Positions 17,394-27,503 are shown, counted from the first letter of the stretch. The stretch: DNA of 64,000 nt from Bacteroidales bacterium (GCA_017555965.1 JAFZFH010000090.1:1-64000), one strand, 5' to 3'. The notes: generated by a model from the sequence alone, not told the origin. Numbers and translations are program-made.

Positions 17394-17433
17394 ATCACAT
17401 TTTTCTTTTTTTTAGTCTTTTTTCTTTTTCTTA

Positions 17434-18399
17434 TTATTCCGCTGTCACTTTTGATACATTTTTCTTTTTGGGCTTTACCTTAATTGTATCAAAACCCTGA
17501 CCATAAACTCCCATCACAGAGGATACGGACAGGAAGGCATCCGGATCAATATTCTTGACATATCTAAGAAGAGGATTGAGGTCCGTCTTTCTTGTAACTA
17601 CCATCAAGACCTGCTTTTCCTCCTTTGAATACCATCCCTTAGCAGGCAGTACAGTGACTCCTCTCTTCATATCAAATGCGATTGCATCTGCCATTTCCTC
17701 CACCTTCTTTGTAAAGATGAATGCCTGTACAGACTGCTTGGAGCCAGACAGATACATATCCACCGCGTATCCGCTTACAGTCACCTGGATAAGACCATAT
17801 ACGACAACTGCCAGCTTATCCGCAAAGTTGAGCATCTCGCCTGACTCTGTATATGAAGGGAATAGAAGGGACGACATGATGATTCCGAGATCGATGATAA
17901 GAATCACCTTACCTGGCGAAGCCGGGTAGAACTTGCACCACAGCAATGCAACGATATCAGTACCACCGGTACTTCCACCCTGAGAGATGGAAAGACCGAT
18001 TCCGAAACCTGCTATTATACCTCCAAGGAAAGTACATATGATCTTGCCGTTGGACAAGGCAAACTCATGGATGAAGTCGGAAGGAATGATCTTCGGCATC
18101 ACACTCAACATGATTGAAGTCATGAATATCGCATAGATAGTCTTTCCTCCGAATCCGGTACCAAGAATCTTTGTTCCTATCAGAATCAGCAAGGCATTCA
18201 GTATGAAGTAGGTTGCACCCATCGGAAAGCCTGTAGCGTAATAGAGGATTGATGCAAAACCGGACACACCACCGCCGATCAGGTTGTTTGGAAGGAGAAA
18301 TATTGACCAGCCTAATGCATATGCGATTACTCCCACCGTAACAAGCGCATATTCCTTCAGTACTGTTCCAAAAGATTTCTTCAAAAGCATATTACTCAT
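17434..18399 (-). CDS. YitT-family membrane protein (first of a tandem pair, promoter-distal)
   Basis: A 321-residue protein with five or six N-terminal membrane helices and a C-terminal DUF2179 cytoplasmic domain (GVTVLPAKGWYSKEEKQVLMVV). The signature QGGSTGGTDIVALL is conserved. Function of the family is not established. It overlaps the upstream paralogue's stop by 8 bp. An AGGAGG lies directly before ATG 18405 and six nucleotides before ATG 18399, so 18399 (MSNMLLKK) is the better start. The Lys-rich C-terminal tail is specific to this copy. Confidence 0.85.
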   Translation of the reverse strand: MSNMLLKKSFGTVLKEYALVTVGVIAYALGWSIFLLPNNLIGGGVSGFASILYYATGFPMGATYFILNALLILIGTKILGTGFGGKTIYAIFMTSIMLSVMPKIIPSDFIHEFALSNGKIICTFLGGIIAGFGIGLSISQGGSTGGTDIVALLWCKFYPASPGKVILIIDLGIIMSSLLFPSYTESGEMLNFADKLAVVVYGLIQVTVSGYAVDMYLSGSKQSVQAFIFTKKVEEMADAIAFDMKRGVTVLPAKGWYSKEEKQVLMVVTRKTDLNPLLRYVKNIDPDAFLSVSSVMGVYGQGFDTIKVKPKKKNVSKVTAE

Positions 18400-19303
18400 T
18401 TTCATCCTCCTGTTTCTTATTCTTCAATACCTTAAGTCCGGTCTTGACTTCTTCAAAGCCTTCACCATAGACACTCATTGCAGTCGAAATAGAGATGAAC
18501 GCTTTCTTGTCTATATTCTTTATCTCGTGCACAACTTCATTCATCTGCTGCTTTCTCGAGATTATAAGAAGGACCTTGCTTTCCTTCTGAGAATACCATC
18601 CGACAGACTGAATTGCAGTAACACCTCTGTCCAGGTCATTTATTATATGATCGGCGATATCCTTATACTTTTCAGAGAAAACCAGGATCTGTACGGAAGA
18701 CTTGTTTCCCAGAAGTACATAATCGATTCCCATTGAGAATCCGAGCATTACCACAAAGGCATAAATCATATCAGCAAAGCCCTTTCCAGGAACGAAGAGA
18801 AGCAATGTAATGATTATGATGTCCGAGTACAGATATACCTTTCCGGGAGACAATGGCCAATACTTGTTTATCATCATGGCCAGGATGTCCGTGCCACCAG
18901 TACTACCACCCCTGAGCAGTACAAGACCGATACCTATTGACTCCATTCCGGCACCGACAAGGGCAACGAGAAGTTTCTCGTCCATCATCACTTCAAGAGC
19001 AGGGAACTTAGGCAGTACCTCGAAAAGAAGAGATGTGAGACCTATCACATAAATCGTCTTGATTCCAAAAGCTTTTCCCAAAGTAAGGACTCCAAGAACC
19101 AGAAGCAATATATTAAGAACAGAATATGAGACTCCGATAGGAATACCTGTACCATACTGAAGGATGGTACAGAGTCCTGTAAGTCCACCACTGGCGAGAC
19201 CGTTCGGAATGAGGAAGGAGGTCCACGCCATACAGAATATGACGGAACCTACAGTCATCAGGAAATAATCCCATAAAACATTCAGAACCTTATTCAATTT
19301 CAT
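18392..19303 (-). CDS. YitT-family membrane protein (second of the pair, promoter-proximal)
   Basis: A 303-residue paralogue of the next gene with the same layout: membrane helices, then RGGSTGGTDILAMM, then a DUF2179 domain (GVTAIQSVGWYSQKESKVLLII). The two copies are clearly related along their length but well diverged, so the duplication is old. It starts 13 bp after leuS and belongs to the SPOR-M28-leuS-yitT-yitT unit. Function unknown; a transporter-like role is often proposed for the family. Confidence 0.85.
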   Translation of the reverse strand: MKLNKVLNVLWDYFLMTVGSVIFCMAWTSFLIPNGLASGGLTGLCTILQYGTGIPIGVSYSVLNILLLVLGVLTLGKAFGIKTIYVIGLTSLLFEVLPKFPALEVMMDEKLLVALVGAGMESIGIGLVLLRGGSTGGTDILAMMINKYWPLSPGKVYLYSDIIIITLLLFVPGKGFADMIYAFVVMLGFSMGIDYVLLGNKSSVQILVFSEKYKDIADHIINDLDRGVTAIQSVGWYSQKESKVLLIISRKQQMNEVVHEIKNIDKKAFISISTAMSVYGEGFEEVKTGLKVLKNKKQEDENE

Positions 19304-19316
19304 AGGTCAGGTCTGT

Positions 19317-22082
19317 TTATTTCACTACGATGTTTACAATCTTACCTGGTACTACAATCACTTTCACAATGTTGCCTTCTCCGACATATTTGGCAGTCTG
19401 TTCGAGAGAACGGACATGTGCATCCACATCTTCCTTGGACATATCTACAGGAAGTTCAACTGTAAATCTTGTCTTTCCGTTGAATGACACAGCATATGTG
19501 CAGTTGTTCTCGATTGTGTATGCCTCGACGTATTCAGGGAATGACGCATAAGTGATGCTTTCACCATGACCAAGTGCCTCCCAAAGCTCTTCGGCGATAT
19601 GTGGTGCAAAAGAAGAAAGAAGGATTGTAAGCGGCTCAAGAATCTCTCTCTTGTTACACTTGAGATCTGTAAGCTCATTCACTGCAATCATGAACGCACT
19701 CACTGCAGTATTGAATGAGAATGCCTCGATGTCTGCCTTGACCTTTCCGATAAGCTTGTGGAGAGACTTGAGTTCCTCTGGGGAAGCCTTTTCATCAGTA
19801 ACGATGAATCCGTCTCTGTCATAGAACATTCTCCATACCTTCTTAAGGAATCTGTTCACACCGTCAATACCCTTTGTATCCCATGGCTTAGACTGCTCGA
19901 GAGGTCCGAGGAACATTTCGTAAAGTCTCAATGTATCAGCGCCATAAGTATCACAGATCATATCCGGATTAACGACATTGAACATTGACTTCGACATCTT
20001 CTCTACTGCCCATCCGCAGACATACTCGCCATCCTCAAGGATGAACTCAGCATTTGCAAAGTCCGGCATCCATGCCTTGAATGCCTCTGTATCAAGACGG
20101 TCGTTTCTTACGATATTCACGTCAACATGAATCTCTGTGGTCTCGTACTGGTCCTTAAGGCCGTAAGATACGAATGTATTAGTATTGATGATACGATACA
20201 CAAAGTTAGAACGTCCCTGGATCATACCCTGGTTGATCAACTTTCTGAACGGCTCCTTCTCACATACATATCCGAGGTCAAAGAGGAACTTGTTCCAGAA
20301 GCGTGAATAGATGAGGTGTCCTGTAGCATGCTCAGTACCTCCGATGTAGAGGTCTACATCTCTCCAATACTCATCAGCCTCCTTGCCTACAAGTGATTCA
20401 TTGTTATGTGGGTCCATATAACGGAGATAGTACGCGCTGCTGCCTGCAAAACCTGGCATTGTGCTCAACTCCACAGGATACCCGTCATATGTCCAGTCCG
20501 CTGCACGTCCAAGCGGTGGTTCACCTGTCTCTGTAGGGAGGAACTTGTCAACTTCCGGAAGTTCAAGAGGAAGATCCTCAAGTGTCATAGGAGTTGCAAC
20601 GCCATCCTTGAAGTACATCGGGAATGGTTCTCCCCAATATCTCTGGCGAGAGAAGATGGCATCACGAAGACGGTAGTTTACCTTTCTATGACCGATGCCA
20701 TGAGCCTCCACATAGTCGATAGCTGCTGGAATAGCCTCCTTCACAGTCTTGCCATTGAGGAAGCCAGAGTTGCACATGATACCCTCCTTTGCATCGAAGC
20801 TTGTCTCGCTCACATCGCATCCTTCGATAAGAGGAATGATAGGTAGATCAAATGTCTTTGCAAAAGCATAGTCACGGCTATCGTGTGCAGGAACTGCCAT
20901 AATAGCACCTGTACCATAACCTGCAAGCACATACTCACCGATCCAAACCGGCACCTTATTTCCTGTAAGCGGATTAGTTGCATATGAACCGGAGAACACA
21001 CCTGTCACTTTGCGAGCTTCCATCATTCTCTCACGCTCAGTCTTCTTCTTCGCCATTGCAAGGTACTCCTCAACAGCTTCCTTCTGCTCTGGGGTAGTAA
21101 GTTTCTCCACCCACTCGCTCTCAGGAGCAAGTACCATGAAAGTAACTCCGAAGACAGTATCTGCACGGGTTGTGAAAATGGTCATATCATATTCCTGGCT
21201 GCCGTTTGACACCTTGAACACCATCTCGGCACCCTGGCTCTTTCCGATCCAGTTACGCTGCATATCCTTAAGAGAATCTGTCCAGTCAAGATCCTCGAGG
21301 TCCTCAAGAAGTCTACCTGCATATGCAGAAACGCGAAGCTGCCACTGAGTCATCTTCTTCTGCTCCACCGGATGGCCTCCACGTACAGAATAGCCTTCCT
21401 TCACCTCATCGTTAGCAAGCACTGTTCCAAGAGCAGGACACCAGTTTACAGCAGTCTCGCCCTGATATGCGATACGATACTGCATAAGAACTGCAGCCTT
21501 CTCCTGATCAGAGTATGAAGCCCACTCTGCAGCAGTGAAAGGCTTTACCTCACCGCAAGCAGCATCAACAGCTGCGCTTCCGCCCTCTGCAAATGCGGCC
21601 TCAAGTTCAGCTATTGGACGAGCCTTCTGCTGGACATTGTCATACCAGCTGTCAAACATCTGAAGGAACGCCCACTGAGTCCACTTATAGTAACCAGGGT
21701 CGCATGTGCGGATCTCACGTGACCAGTCATACGAGAAACCGATTCTGTCCATCTGCTCACGATAACGGGCAATGTTCTTCTCTGTAGTTACAGCTGGATG
21801 CTGACCTGTCTGGATAGCATACTGCTCTGCAGGAAGACCGAATGCATCATATCCCATAGGGTGAAGTACATTGAATCCGCAAAGTCTCTTGTAACGGCTG
21901 TATATGTCGCTTGCTATATATCCGAGCGGATGTCCCACATGAAGACCCGCTCCTGAAGGATACGGGAACATGTCGAGGACATAATACTTAGGCTTGTTGC
22001 TGTCAATTTCTGCCTTGAATGTCTGGTTGGCAGCCCAATATGCCTGCCATTTCCTCTCGATTTCCTTAAAATTGTAATCCAT
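19317..22082 (-). CDS. leuS: Leucyl-tRNA synthetase
   Basis: A 921-residue class I synthetase. The HIGH-type motif is HVGHPLGY near residue 48, and the KMSKS motif is EKMSKSMFN in the C-terminal half. A CP1 editing domain lies between them ([19 protein letters not shown]). It charges tRNA-Leu (EC 6.1.1.4). It lies 18 bp after the M28-TonB gene and 13 bp before a yitT gene, so it is embedded in an operon with envelope proteins. No T-box or attenuator was seen. Confidence 0.97.
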   Translation of the reverse strand: MDYNFKEIERKWQAYWAANQTFKAEIDSNKPKYYVLDMFPYPSGAGLHVGHPLGYIASDIYSRYKRLCGFNVLHPMGYDAFGLPAEQYAIQTGQHPAVTTEKNIARYREQMDRIGFSYDWSREIRTCDPGYYKWTQWAFLQMFDSWYDNVQQKARPIAELEAAFAEGGSAAVDAACGEVKPFTAAEWASYSDQEKAAVLMQYRIAYQGETAVNWCPALGTVLANDEVKEGYSVRGGHPVEQKKMTQWQLRVSAYAGRLLEDLEDLDWTDSLKDMQRNWIGKSQGAEMVFKVSNGSQEYDMTIFTTRADTVFGVTFMVLAPESEWVEKLTTPEQKEAVEEYLAMAKKKTERERMMEARKVTGVFSGSYATNPLTGNKVPVWIGEYVLAGYGTGAIMAVPAHDSRDYAFAKTFDLPIIPLIEGCDVSETSFDAKEGIMCNSGFLNGKTVKEAIPAAIDYVEAHGIGHRKVNYRLRDAIFSRQRYWGEPFPMYFKDGVATPMTLEDLPLELPEVDKFLPTETGEPPLGRAADWTYDGYPVELSTMPGFAGSSAYYLRYMDPHNNESLVGKEADEYWRDVDLYIGGTEHATGHLIYSRFWNKFLFDLGYVCEKEPFRKLINQGMIQGRSNFVYRIINTNTFVSYGLKDQYETTEIHVDVNIVRNDRLDTEAFKAWMPDFANAEFILEDGEYVCGWAVEKMSKSMFNVVNPDMICDTYGADTLRLYEMFLGPLEQSKPWDTKGIDGVNRFLKKVWRMFYDRDGFIVTDEKASPEELKSLHKLIGKVKADIEAFSFNTAVSAFMIAVNELTDLKCNKREILEPLTILLSSFAPHIAEELWEALGHGESITYASFPEYVEAYTIENNCTYAVSFNGKTRFTVELPVDMSKEDVDAHVRSLEQTAKYVGEGNIVKVIVVPGKIVNIVVK

Positions 22083-22100
22083 AGGTATATTTCTCTTTGT

Positions 22101-23459
22101 TTATTTCTTTATTCCGACACTTTTCTTGGAAGTGCTCTTTTCCAGTCTGAACTCCACCGGTACTGTTATGGATGTCCTGACCTTATTTCCTCCAACCTTA
22201 CCAGGTTTCCATTTCGGAGATGCATTTATCACCTTCAGTGCTTCCGCATCAAGTTCGTCCGAGACGCCCTTGACAACTCGTGCATTTGTCACCTTTCCAT
22301 CCTTGTCGATGATGAATTCCACCATCACACGTCCCTGGACACCTTCTCTGACTGCCTCTTCCGGGTATTTCAGATACTGATACACCCATTTCTCAAGGAA
22401 CTGAGCCGGGTCCTGACTGTTAAGGAAGGTCGGACGCTGGTCGCAGTCATAATATGAAACCACATCATCGAATGAAGGTCCTCTATTCGAACTCTGGACA
22501 GGTCGGAAAGATGGCGCATCATTCAGATTTGCCAATGTAAGCAGGTAGTTATAAATATATTCCAACTCACGTTCCATCATTTCATAGTCAATGATGGACT
22601 GAGTATCACGGTCTGTATTATGTTCCGGATATCTTCCTGTAGTGAAGACCACGGAAGGAATATCCATGGCATAGAATGCACGATGGTCTGACGGATAGAC
22701 CTCTGCAGCTGTCAGTTCCGGATGGACAGGCTGAAGTTCTCCTGCCAATGTATTGAGCACAGAGTTCATATCTGCATTTGAACCGGTATATGCATAGAAG
22801 CCATTGTAGCCGGTTCCCAGCATATCGAGGTTTATCATTGCGTCTATACGGTCTGCATCTGAGAATGAACGGTTCAGAAAATACCATGCACCTGCAAATG
22901 TTTCATCAGATGCGCCAAAAGCCGCAAAAAGCACTGATCTTCTGAACATTATGGAATTAGTCTCAACCATTCTGGCAAGCTCCACCAGCATCGCAAGACC
23001 TGATGCATTACCGTTTGCACCGTAAAACACACGCTCGACTTCCCTACCGTCCACAGTGACGGTCATTGTACCGATATTGTCAAGTCTGGCCGCAACCACA
23101 ATGTAGTCATTACGGAGTTTCTTGTCATATCCCTCTACAAATCCTATCACATTTCTGGAAGTAAGCGTATCACCGTTCTCCTTCATGATTCCGAAGACTT
23201 CACCGTCTTTCGGAGTCAGAAGATCCACTCCATATTTCCTGAACATCTGCTCGACATATTCCGCCGCTTCCTTCTCACCCTCAGATCCAGGCTTGCGTCC
23301 TTCCAGATGAGCGGAGGACAGAGTACGCACATGAGACTTGAATGCAGCGACTGTCTCGCTGTCATCAAGCTCTTCGTAACTCATGCCGGCACGGAACTGA
23401 GCAGAAAGAAGCACAGGCATAAGCGCCAATGCACAGATCAATATGATTCTTTTCATCAA
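22101..23459 (-). CDS. M28-like domain fused to a TonB C-terminal domain; probably catalytically inactive
   Basis: A 452-residue exported protein. A signal peptide ends near LLSAQ (residue 21), an M28 peptidase fold covers about 40-310, and a TonB C-terminal domain covers about 355-440 (KYPEEAVREGVQGRVMVEF and WKPGKVGGNKV). Compared with the M28 consensus, the first His of AHYD is Arg125, the bridging Asp of GANDNASG is Gly150, and the EE pair is Ser184-Asp185. Asp127, Asp212 and His280 are kept. It therefore probably binds rather than cleaves peptides or peptidoglycan. It directly abuts the SPOR lipoprotein gene, which suggests a cell-wall role. Confidence 0.82.
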   Translation of the reverse strand: MMKRIILICALALMPVLLSAQFRAGMSYEELDDSETVAAFKSHVRTLSSAHLEGRKPGSEGEKEAAEYVEQMFRKYGVDLLTPKDGEVFGIMKENGDTLTSRNVIGFVEGYDKKLRNDYIVVAARLDNIGTMTVTVDGREVERVFYGANGNASGLAMLVELARMVETNSIMFRRSVLFAAFGASDETFAGAWYFLNRSFSDADRIDAMINLDMLGTGYNGFYAYTGSNADMNSVLNTLAGELQPVHPELTAAEVYPSDHRAFYAMDIPSVVFTTGRYPEHNTDRDTQSIIDYEMMERELEYIYNYLLTLANLNDAPSFRPVQSSNRGPSFDDVVSYYDCDQRPTFLNSQDPAQFLEKWVYQYLKYPEEAVREGVQGRVMVEFIIDKDGKVTNARVVKGVSDELDAEALKVINASPKWKPGKVGGNKVRTSITVPVEFRLEKSTSKKSVGIKK

Positions 23460-23981
23460 TTATTCGTTTACAAGTATCCACACATCCTTAGGACAGAAAC
23501 TTTCCTTCTTCACGGAATTAAGCTCCACATATGCATCAGAAAGCCTGTTCACAGGACACACTCCTACAGCAATCAGGCCACCCTTTCCAAAACTTATCAG
23601 AGCAGGCTTGTAACCTGCCTCCTTGGCAACTTTGTAAAGACCTTCAGCATTGGCTCTTGACCTGAATGAACCCAGGATTATATAATATCTTGCTTCAAGT
23701 TTTGTCGCAAAAAGTCCTCCGAGAGAAGCCGGGTTCAGAATGGAACCACCCATCTGACGGATTGAATCCAATGCATTCAGAGAATCCTGAAGCATCTTCT
23801 GCTCAACCTTGCGAAGAGAATCCAGACGAGCCTGAAGCCTTGCTTCTTCAGCACGGAGAAGTTCAAGTCTCTTCACTTCCACATCCTCACTGGTAGGACG
23901 GCCGGCCAGCTTGCGCATGAAGTCACAACCTGTAAGGCTCAACATAGCGAGAACAATAAGCAATATATAACTCTTTTTCAT
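23460..23981 (-). CDS. SPOR-domain lipoprotein
   Basis: A 173-residue lipoprotein with lipobox LTGC (Cys near 19). An acidic/basic helical stretch at residues 35-70 probably forms a coiled coil. A C-terminal SPOR domain (YYIILGSFRSRANAEGLYKVAKEAG through PVNRLSDAY) follows. SPOR domains bind denuded glycan strands of septal peptidoglycan. The gene is first in its operon, with a well-formed promoter, and its stop codon directly precedes the M28-TonB start. Confidence 0.88.
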   Translation of the reverse strand: MKKSYILLIVLAMLSLTGCDFMRKLAGRPTSEDVEVKRLELLRAEEARLQARLDSLRKVEQKMLQDSLNALDSIRQMGGSILNPASLGGLFATKLEARYYIILGSFRSRANAEGLYKVAKEAGYKPALISFGKGGLIAVGVCPVNRLSDAYVELNSVKKESFCPKDVWILVNE

Positions 23982-24006
23982 AAGGATTCATTTATGCGTA
24001 TTCGTG

Positions 24007-24037
24007 CAAATTTAACGAATTTGTGGTCTGAGACAAA
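24007..24037 (-). promoter_or_regulatory. Promoter of the SPOR-M28-leuS-yitT unit
   Basis: On the minus strand TTTG and TAAATTTG are separated by 19 nt. This matches the Bacteroidetes -33/-7 arrangement, and is the best-formed promoter seen in the window. Confidence 0.65.
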
Positions 24038-24048
24038 ATAATTCTTGA

Positions 24049-24056
24049 TATATTTG
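24049..24056 (+). promoter_or_regulatory. -7 element for the capA-like gene
   Basis: TATATTTG matches TAnnTTTG exactly, 23 nt before the proposed TTG start. No -33 element at the right distance was found. Confidence 0.5.
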
Positions 24057-24078
24057 TAGTCACAACATGATGTAAACA

Positions 24079-25170
24079 TTGTCCAGACAGTGGAATTTCA
24101 TATATGCAGTCGTAATCGCCGTCTTTTTCCTTAACGGAACATACGGCGGGAAGATTTGTGCGCAGGTACCTCATATATTCAGACAAGACACACTTACAGT
24201 CTGCTTCATGGGAGACATCATGATGCATACCAAGCAGATCGAGACTGCACGCAGGGCTTCCGATAAATTTGATTTCAGTTCATATTTCAGTCTGATCGAA
24301 GACAGGATACAAAGTGCAGACCTCGCAGTTGCAAACATGGAATTCACATTGGCTGGAGAGCCATATACCGGCTATCCATGCTTCTCTGCTCCAGACAGTT
24401 ACGCAACCTATCTCGCAGATGTCGGATTCGACATATTCCTTGCCGCAAACAATCATATTCTTGACAAGGAAAGCAAAGGAGCGGAAAGAACAGCAGCAAT
24501 TTACAGAGAGCTGAAAAAGAAGAGAGGCATACTGTTTACAGGTATTGCATCCGATGAGGAAGAACGTTCCGGGAACTACCCTCTGAGGGTTCGCAGAAAG
24601 GGCATAAGCCTGGCTTTCCTGAACTTCACATATGGAACGAATCTTGGAGCTACAGCACATTGGCCGAAGACAAACTACCTCAGCAAAAAGGATGAGGTGA
24701 CAAAGGCATTTGAGGCTTCACAAAAGGCAGATATAACCATTGCACTTCCGCATTGGGGCCCTGAGTATCAGCTCACGCATTCGGGAAGACAGGAGGAAAG
24801 GGCAAGATGGATGGTAGAAAATGGCGCAGACATCATAATCGGAGCCCACCCGCATGTAGTCCAGGACACGGCACACGTAGATGGTGTTCCTGTAATATAT
24901 TCACTCGGAAATGCTGTCTCTAACATGAGCGCCAAAGACACCCAGCTGGAACTTATGGCAACCGTAAGGATCGTACGTCATGGCAACGGTGACATCTCAA
25001 TGCTACCGGTAGAATTGACATGGCTATGGTGTTCAAGGCCAGGAGGTTACTCAAAAGATTATACAATCATCCCTATTGAAGAGAACATAGGAACAAGAGA
25101 AAAGTGGACAGGCGGGTGGGAGTATGACAAGATGATGGAGACATATGAAAGAATAAGAAAAACCAAATGA
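24079..25170 (+). CDS. CapA/PgsA-type metallophosphatase family protein, TTG start
   Basis: A 363-residue exported protein of the bacterial capsule-synthesis CapA family (PGA_cap). A hydrophobic signal segment covers residues 7-28, followed by CFMGDIMMH, ANNHILD, LPHWGPEY and GAHPHVVQ, the conserved metal-binding-like motifs of this calcineurin-fold family. Despite the name, most members lie outside polyglutamate loci, and their activity is not known. The only start that keeps the signal peptide is TTG 24079; an in-frame TAA at 24073 blocks anything further up. It is probably co-transcribed with phoH, which begins 4 bp later. Confidence 0.8.
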   Translation: MSRQWNFIYAVVIAVFFLNGTYGGKICAQVPHIFRQDTLTVCFMGDIMMHTKQIETARRASDKFDFSSYFSLIEDRIQSADLAVANMEFTLAGEPYTGYPCFSAPDSYATYLADVGFDIFLAANNHILDKESKGAERTAAIYRELKKKRGILFTGIASDEEERSGNYPLRVRRKGISLAFLNFTYGTNLGATAHWPKTNYLSKKDEVTKAFEASQKADITIALPHWGPEYQLTHSGRQEERARWMVENGADIIIGAHPHVVQDTAHVDGVPVIYSLGNAVSNMSAKDTQLELMATVRIVRHGNGDISMLPVELTWLWCSRPGGYSKDYTIIPIEENIGTREKWTGGWEYDKMMETYERIRKTK

Positions 25171-25174
25171 TATA

Positions 25175-26125
25175 ATGAGCAGACAATCAATCAGACTTGA
25201 GGCGATGGACCCTATAGAGATATATGGTCCCGCAAACAAGAATCTGGAGGCCCTATGCACATACTTCCCGGATCTGAAGGTAGTTGCAAGAGGCACAGAG
25301 ATTATTCTTGACGGAAAGGAAAAGGACATTGAAGACTTCACCGTGAAACTTCACATGCTCATCGAAAGAAGGAAGCATAAGATGAATGTGACTCCTTACG
25401 ATGTGGAAGACCTTTTTGACGGAGAGTCATCACCTGACAGATTCAAGCTTAGCGGCGACTCCGTGATAGTTCATGGCAACGACGGCAAGCCGATCAAAGC
25501 AAGAAACAGGACGCAGCAGGAAATGGTCAAGGCATACTTTGACAACGACCTCATATTCGCAGTAGGACCGGCAGGAACGGGTAAGACATACATTGCCATC
25601 GCTCTGGCTGTAAGAGCCCTCAAGAACCGGGAAATAAAAAGGATCATCCTTACGCGTCCGGCAGTAGAGGCAGGAGAACGTCTCGGATTCCTTCCCGGTG
25701 ACCTCAAAGATAAGCTTGATCCATATCTCCAACCTCTGTACGACGCACTCGGAGACATGATTCCGGCCAAGAGACTTCAGGAATTCATGTCAGAAGGCAC
25801 AATCCAGATTGCACCTCTGGCATATATGAGAGGACGAACATTGGACAGGGCATGCGTAATATTGGATGAAGCTCAGAACACCAATCTGGGACAGTTGAAG
25901 ATGTTCCTCACAAGAATGGGATGTGATGCCAAGTTCATCGTAACAGGAGATGCCAGTCAGATCGACCTTCCCAACAAAAGGGATTCAGGGCTTCTTAAGG
26001 GAATCGAGCTCACCAAAGACATAAAGGGAATCAAGACTATAAAGTTCCGCAACGAAGACATTGTCAGACATCCATTGGTAACAAAGATCGTCAAGGCATT
26101 TGAAAAAGGGGAAACGGCTGAATAG
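25175..26125 (+). CDS. phoH: PhoH family ATPase
   Basis: A 316-residue cytoplasmic protein. The Walker A motif GPAGTGKT is at residues 131-138 and the Walker B ILDEAQN near 228, after an N-terminal KH-like region. The core matches PhoH/PhoL proteins, RNA-associated ATPases proposed to act in RNA processing. In many bacteria PhoH neighbours ybeY, but that gene is not here. A bidirectional terminator overlaps the gene's last codons. Confidence 0.93.
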   Translation: MSRQSIRLEAMDPIEIYGPANKNLEALCTYFPDLKVVARGTEIILDGKEKDIEDFTVKLHMLIERRKHKMNVTPYDVEDLFDGESSPDRFKLSGDSVIVHGNDGKPIKARNRTQQEMVKAYFDNDLIFAVGPAGTGKTYIAIALAVRALKNREIKRIILTRPAVEAGERLGFLPGDLKDKLDPYLQPLYDALGDMIPAKRLQEFMSEGTIQIAPLAYMRGRTLDRACVILDEAQNTNLGQLKMFLTRMGCDAKFIVTGDASQIDLPNKRDSGLLKGIELTKDIKGIKTIKFRNEDIVRHPLVTKIVKAFEKGETAE

Positions 26126-26140
26126 CCATTTCCCCTTTTT
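26103..26140. terminator. Bidirectional terminator overlapping the phoH stop codon
   Basis: AAAAAGGGGAAA and TTTCCCCTTTTT form a perfect 12-bp stem; the phoH TAG sits in the 14-nt loop. A/T runs on both sides allow termination of phoH and of the convergent TPR gene. Confidence 0.88.
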
Positions 26141-26161
26141 ATTGATATGTACTTGACTCGA

Positions 26162-27481
26162 TTACTGAGCGTTAGCCTTTACATACTCGTTATACTTAGT
26201 GTATCCCTGCATGTACTTGTCCTCAACTGATGAGAAACGATAGTAGATGTTCTTAAGATACTCAGCACAGTTGATCTTCACATCAGGGTTAGCTGTAACC
26301 TCGAATGCCTTCTCAAATGGCTCAATTGCATTGATAAGATACTGCTCATACTCCTTAACCATAGCAGCATACTTAGTATCATCGAGTTCCTCAGCAGCCT
26401 TCTCTGAAAGCTTAACAGCCATATCATAATAGAGAACGCCCTGTCCGTGGTAACCGAAATCGTAGTTAGGATCTACAGTTGCACAAGCCTTGTAAGCCTC
26501 GATTGCCTTCTCATTCTGACCGAGCTGCTTGTAGATGTTACCCTCTACATAGTAAAGAGATACGTTGTTAGGCTCATTCTTCTTAGCCTCAGCGATAAGC
26601 TCGAAGAGTCTGTCAGCATTCTCACCGCTGTTAAGATAATAGTTGATGAGACCGATAAGGATGCTCTGGCTGTGTGGGAACTTAACGAAACCTGACTCAA
26701 GTGTCTCAACGCCCTTTGCATTGTTACCAAGGTTGAAATAAACGTCACCAAGCTTAGCGAACACCTCACCATTCTCATAGTAATAGTTCTCAGCGAGACA
26801 TCTCTCGAAATACTTCTGTGCAGAAGCGAAGTCCTTAGAAGCCCAGTAGATGTAACCGGCATTGTAAAGAGATGTAGTATCAACTACTGAGTTAGGAGCA
26901 GTCTCAGACGCAGCAGCTGCCTTAACGAGAAGCTCAGCAGACTTAGCGTAGTTGTTGAGAGAGTACTGGTTCATACCATCAATATAATACTTCTCGGCGA
27001 TAGTCTGAATACCAGCCTTGATATCTTTCTCCTTGCTCTTGCTTGCATCTACCTCATAAGCCTTTACATAAGCCTCAAGAGCCTTAGCGAGAGGATCAGC
27101 ATACATTGGCTGAGTCACCTCAACGATGCGGAGAATATCCATTGGGTCGAAATAGAGGTTCTTGTTAGCATAAACCTCCTTTCTGTAAGGAGTACCGTCA
27201 ACGATAGCCTCTTCTACAGAAACTGGCTTCTCACCAGCCATCATCATCTGAAGCTGCATGCGTGGAGTGTTAAGAAGAGCGTTTCCTGCAGGTGCCTCGT
27301 AAGCTGCCATGTAAGAAGTAGCGACCTTGAGCCAAGTTGCAACCTTTGTGTTCTTCTTAGGGTTCTGTGCAGCCTCTTCAGCTGCCTCAACTGCCTTCTT
27401 TGCTGCATCAAGTGCCTTAACCTGTGCGTCAGCCACCTGAACTGAAAGAAGAATTGCCAAAGCGATCAAAATTCTTTTCAT
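26162..27481 (-). CDS. Periplasmic tetratricopeptide-repeat protein
   Basis: A 439-residue exported protein with a cleavable signal peptide (ends near ADAQ, residue 20). An Ala/Lys-rich helical N-terminus is followed by at least four TPR-like repeats between about residues 160 and 370 (for example SLYNAGYIYWASKDFASAQ and SLYYVEGNIYKQLGQNEKA). TPR proteins are scaffolds; no enzyme motif is visible. The gene follows gyrA by 22 bp and may be co-transcribed with it. Its codon use looks strongly biased, suggesting high expression. The specific role is unknown. Confidence 0.85.
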   Translation of the reverse strand: MKRILIALAILLSVQVADAQVKALDAAKKAVEAAEEAAQNPKKNTKVATWLKVATSYMAAYEAPAGNALLNTPRMQLQMMMAGEKPVSVEEAIVDGTPYRKEVYANKNLYFDPMDILRIVEVTQPMYADPLAKALEAYVKAYEVDASKSKEKDIKAGIQTIAEKYYIDGMNQYSLNNYAKSAELLVKAAAASETAPNSVVDTTSLYNAGYIYWASKDFASAQKYFERCLAENYYYENGEVFAKLGDVYFNLGNNAKGVETLESGFVKFPHSQSILIGLINYYLNSGENADRLFELIAEAKKNEPNNVSLYYVEGNIYKQLGQNEKAIEAYKACATVDPNYDFGYHGQGVLYYDMAVKLSEKAAEELDDTKYAAMVKEYEQYLINAIEPFEKAFEVTANPDVKINCAEYLKNIYYRFSSVEDKYMQGYTKYNEYVKANAQ

Positions 27482-27503
27482 AATGATTGTGTTATTAAGT
27501 TGT

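Noticed and set aside
24839..24862. CapA-like gene as part of a capsule polyglutamate operon
   Set aside because: No pgsB/capB, pgsC/capC or other capsule genes are nearby; the family name alone does not support that role.
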